DNA from: Bacteroidetes bacterium UBA4416
GTDB lineage: Bacteria; Bacteroidota; Bacteroidia; B-17B0; Aurantibacillaceae
DNA: 13,789 nucleotides
Assembly: GCA_002390745.1 (NCBI GenBank)
Contig: DGQK01000035.1
Coordinates: forward strand, 1 to 13,789
Direction of reading: 5' to 3'
Shown here piece after piece: positions 13,235-13,789 of this stretch; position 1 is the stretch's first letter; each line of letters opens with the position of its first letter. The position numbers and the translations under genes were made by a program. The notes beneath the pieces were generated by a model. The model was not told the DNA's origin. It saw only the letters and a program-made list of their open reading frames with translations, and ran no database searches.

Positions 13235-13789
13235 ATGGAAACCATGGAAAACCTGAGATTGTTTGATCTGCTGCACAATCTCCTGACGATGCCACTCAAA
13301 GAAGACGCCCTCGCAGCCAAGGAGAACGGCACATGGAGAAAATACAGCACAAAAGAATACATTGATTCAGTCAACAACTTAAGCTATGCATTTCTTGATA
13401 TCGGGATCAAGCCAGGCGACAAGATCGGCCTCATTTCCAACAACCGCCCCGAGTGGAACTTCATTGATTATGCCTGCCTGCAAACAGGGGCGATCAATAC
13501 CCCACTCTATCCAACCATCAGCGAGCACGACCTGAAGCATGTGATCTCCGACGCTGACATCAAATACTTTTTCGTATCGAATGAGGCCATGTATAAAAAG
13601 GTGAAAACCTGCGCAGAAGGCTCATCCATTAAAGAACTTTTTTCGATTGAGCCCGTACCCGGACTCCGATCCATTAAGGATCTTATTGCTATCGGAATAG
13701 AAAAGCCCCAGCAAAAGCAGCTGGAAGAGGTAAAAGCGTCTATCAGGCCGATGGACCTGGCAACACTGATCTATACCTCCGGCACCACC
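13235..13789 (+). CDS. Long-chain acyl-CoA synthetase (AMP-forming), N-terminal part
   Basis: The first 185 codons of an ANL-superfamily adenylate-forming enzyme; the rest lies beyond the window. The start M-E-T-M-E-N-L is followed by family-typical segments: T-W-R-K-Y-S-T-K-E-Y, G-I-K-P-G-D-K-I-G-L-I-S-N-N-R-P-E-W, G-A-I-N-T-P-L-Y-P-T-I-S and finally I-Y-T-S-G-T-T, the beginning of the ATP-binding P-loop, where the sequence ends. R-P-E-W and Y-P-T-I are characteristic of long-chain fatty acid-CoA ligases, which activate fatty acids through an acyl-AMP for beta-oxidation or lipid synthesis. ATG 13235 is chosen over the in-frame ATG 13244 because it is first and fits the promoter; either is possible. 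It is divergent from the flavoprotein gene. Confidence 0.92.
   Translation, partial: METMENLRLFDLLHNLLTMPLKEDALAAKENGTWRKYSTKEYIDSVNNLSYAFLDIGIKPGDKIGLISNNRPEWNFIDYACLQTGAINTPLYPTISEHDLKHVISDADIKYFFVSNEAMYKKVKTCAEGSSIKELFSIEPVPGLRSIKDLIAIGIEKPQQKQLEEVKASIRPMDLATLIYTSGTT

Overview
The window looks like a chromosomal segment of a Bacteroidota bacterium, probably close to the Chitinophagaceae (inference). Four things support this: promoters of the TTTG-N19/20-TAnnTTTG type, few Shine-Dalgarno sequences, tRNA genes without an encoded CCA, and gene families typical of the phylum. Base composition is moderate, except for a visibly AT-richer block at about 8.76-11.4 kb.

Positions 1-885 hold a 372-bp direct tandem array, about 2.4 copies in the window, already running at position 1. 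Each unit has a 3'-terminal fragment of a tRNA-Asp(GTC) gene containing a 20-bp palindrome in place of the normal middle, then a 15-bp terminator-like hairpin, then a small GIY-YIG nuclease gene. The array ends with a third tRNA fragment and hairpin. Next comes a broken DUF6331-like gene (927-1295) with an in-frame TGA and a tRNA-Asp-end look-alike inside it. This array is the most unusual part of the window.

Positions 1.4-7.2 kb hold a lipoprotein of unknown function with a strong terminator, a small hypothetical gene, and a class II UvrA (UvrB-binding insertion absent). Two small hypothetical genes follow the UvrA gene closely and may be one frameshifted gene. A convergent six-helix membrane protein follows.

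Positions 7.2-8.8 kb hold a small two-helix membrane protein, an initiator tRNA-fMet on the minus strand with a near-perfect Bacteroidota promoter and a clear terminator, and a very acidic small protein.

Positions 8.8-11.2 kb hold a minus-strand AT-rich three-gene unit: a secreted 376-residue protein, a secreted cysteine-rich mini-protein overlapping it at TGATG, and a stand-alone PD-(D/E)XK restriction-endonuclease-like protein with no methyltransferase nearby.

Positions 11.4-13.8 kb hold an orphan NarL/FixJ response regulator, a convergent nitronate monooxygenase-type flavoprotein, and the first 185 codons of a long-chain acyl-CoA synthetase, divergent from the flavoprotein and cut by the window end.

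All family names come from motif recognition by eye; no database search was run.
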